Shown: positions 63,886-64,000 of the stretch, in pieces
Position numbering within the stretch: the stretch's first letter is position 1
How the letters are laid out: each line of letters opens with the position of its first letter
Source of the DNA: Yersinia nurmii
GTDB taxonomy: Bacteria; Pseudomonadota; Gammaproteobacteria; Enterobacterales; Enterobacteriaceae
Assembly: GCF_001112925.1 (NCBI RefSeq)
Contig: NZ_CPYD01000010.1
Coordinates: 115,042 to 179,041, forward strand
Length of the DNA: 64,000 nucleotides
Reading direction: 5' to 3'
Program-made: the position numbers and the translations under genes
Notes under the pieces: generated by a model
What the model was told of the DNA's origin: nothing
Seen by the model: only the letters and a program-made list of their open reading frames with translations
Databases searched by the model: none

Positions 63886-63935
63886 CTGCCTCCCGCGTTA
63901 CTGTAAGATTCGCCGCAAGCGAACAGGTAACGAAC

Positions 63936-63946
63936 GCTCTTTAACA
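63936..63946 (+). promoter_or_regulatory. boxA antitermination site in the rRNA leader
   Basis: GCTCTTTAACA is the rrn boxA core, bound by NusB-NusE to protect rRNA transcription from Rho. The window ends 54 bases later inside the leader; the 16S gene itself is not in the window. Confidence 0.88.
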
Positions 63947-64000
63947 ATTTATCAGACAATCTGTGTGGGCACTCGCAAGACGATATCAAAGCCTGTTTCG

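Overview
The window reads as chromosomal DNA of an enterobacterium, most likely Yersinia or a close relative in the Yersiniaceae. This rests on moderate GC content, gene content and order typical of Enterobacterales, and BamA, PpnN, GcvB and CsrB sequences close to known enterobacterial ones. The genus is inferred from remembered similarity and synteny, not from a search. Coding density is high. No insertion sequence, prophage, integrase or CRISPR array is visible.

Layout. (1) Positions 1-23506 follow the segment that sits near 63 min in E. coli: ptrA (3' end), recB-recD, argA (facing left, with tandem ARG boxes), amiC, three initiator tRNA genes, mltA, tcdA, csdE-csdA, ygdI, the sRNA gene gcvB divergent from gcvA, ygdD-rlmM, xni, ppnN, queF, syd, the sRNA gene csrB with an upstream UvrY/GacA-type palindrome, and yqcC-truC-yqcA. 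(2) At about 23507-23653 the order jumps to the segment found near 4 min in E. coli: yaeH, dapD, glnD, map (leftward), then rpsB-tsf-pyrH-frr-dxr-uppS-cdsA-rseP-bamA-skp-lpxD-fabZ-lpxA-lpxB-rnhB-dnaE-accA (rightward). This is a long supercluster for translation, isoprenoid and phospholipid synthesis, outer-membrane assembly, lipid A, replication and fatty acid synthesis. (3) Positions 48847-50492 are an accessory, AT-rich insert between accA and ldcC, which are neighbours in E. coli. (4) ldcC, gloA2/yaeR, tilS, a small c-type cytochrome, rof-yaeP, yaeQ-arfB, nlpE, proS, trmO-rcsF, metNIQ with a MetJ operator, gmhB, and finally the tandem P1/P2 promoters and boxA leader of an rRNA operon whose 16S gene lies beyond the right edge.

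The most interesting element is the accessory insert. It holds a two-gene leftward operon. The first gene encodes a secreted ADP-ribosyltransferase with all the landmarks of the pertussis toxin S1/ArtA/cholera toxin A family: a VYRAD arginine motif, an FVSTS motif, a catalytic glutamate in an EEW context, and a C-terminal Cys-Cys loop with basic residues followed by a tail. The second encodes a 95-residue secreted protein with exactly two cysteines, the right size for an AB5 B subunit. It resembles the ytxAB-type, ArtAB-type and pertussis-like toxins of enterobacteria. The B subunit is too divergent for me to assign to a known B family by eye, so it is the part most likely to be new.

Regulatory RNA and sites are also rich here: GcvB, CsrB, the rpsB leader, an rpsB-tsf attenuator, ARG and MET boxes, rRNA promoters, and a candidate structured RNA after rlmM ending in a strong terminator.
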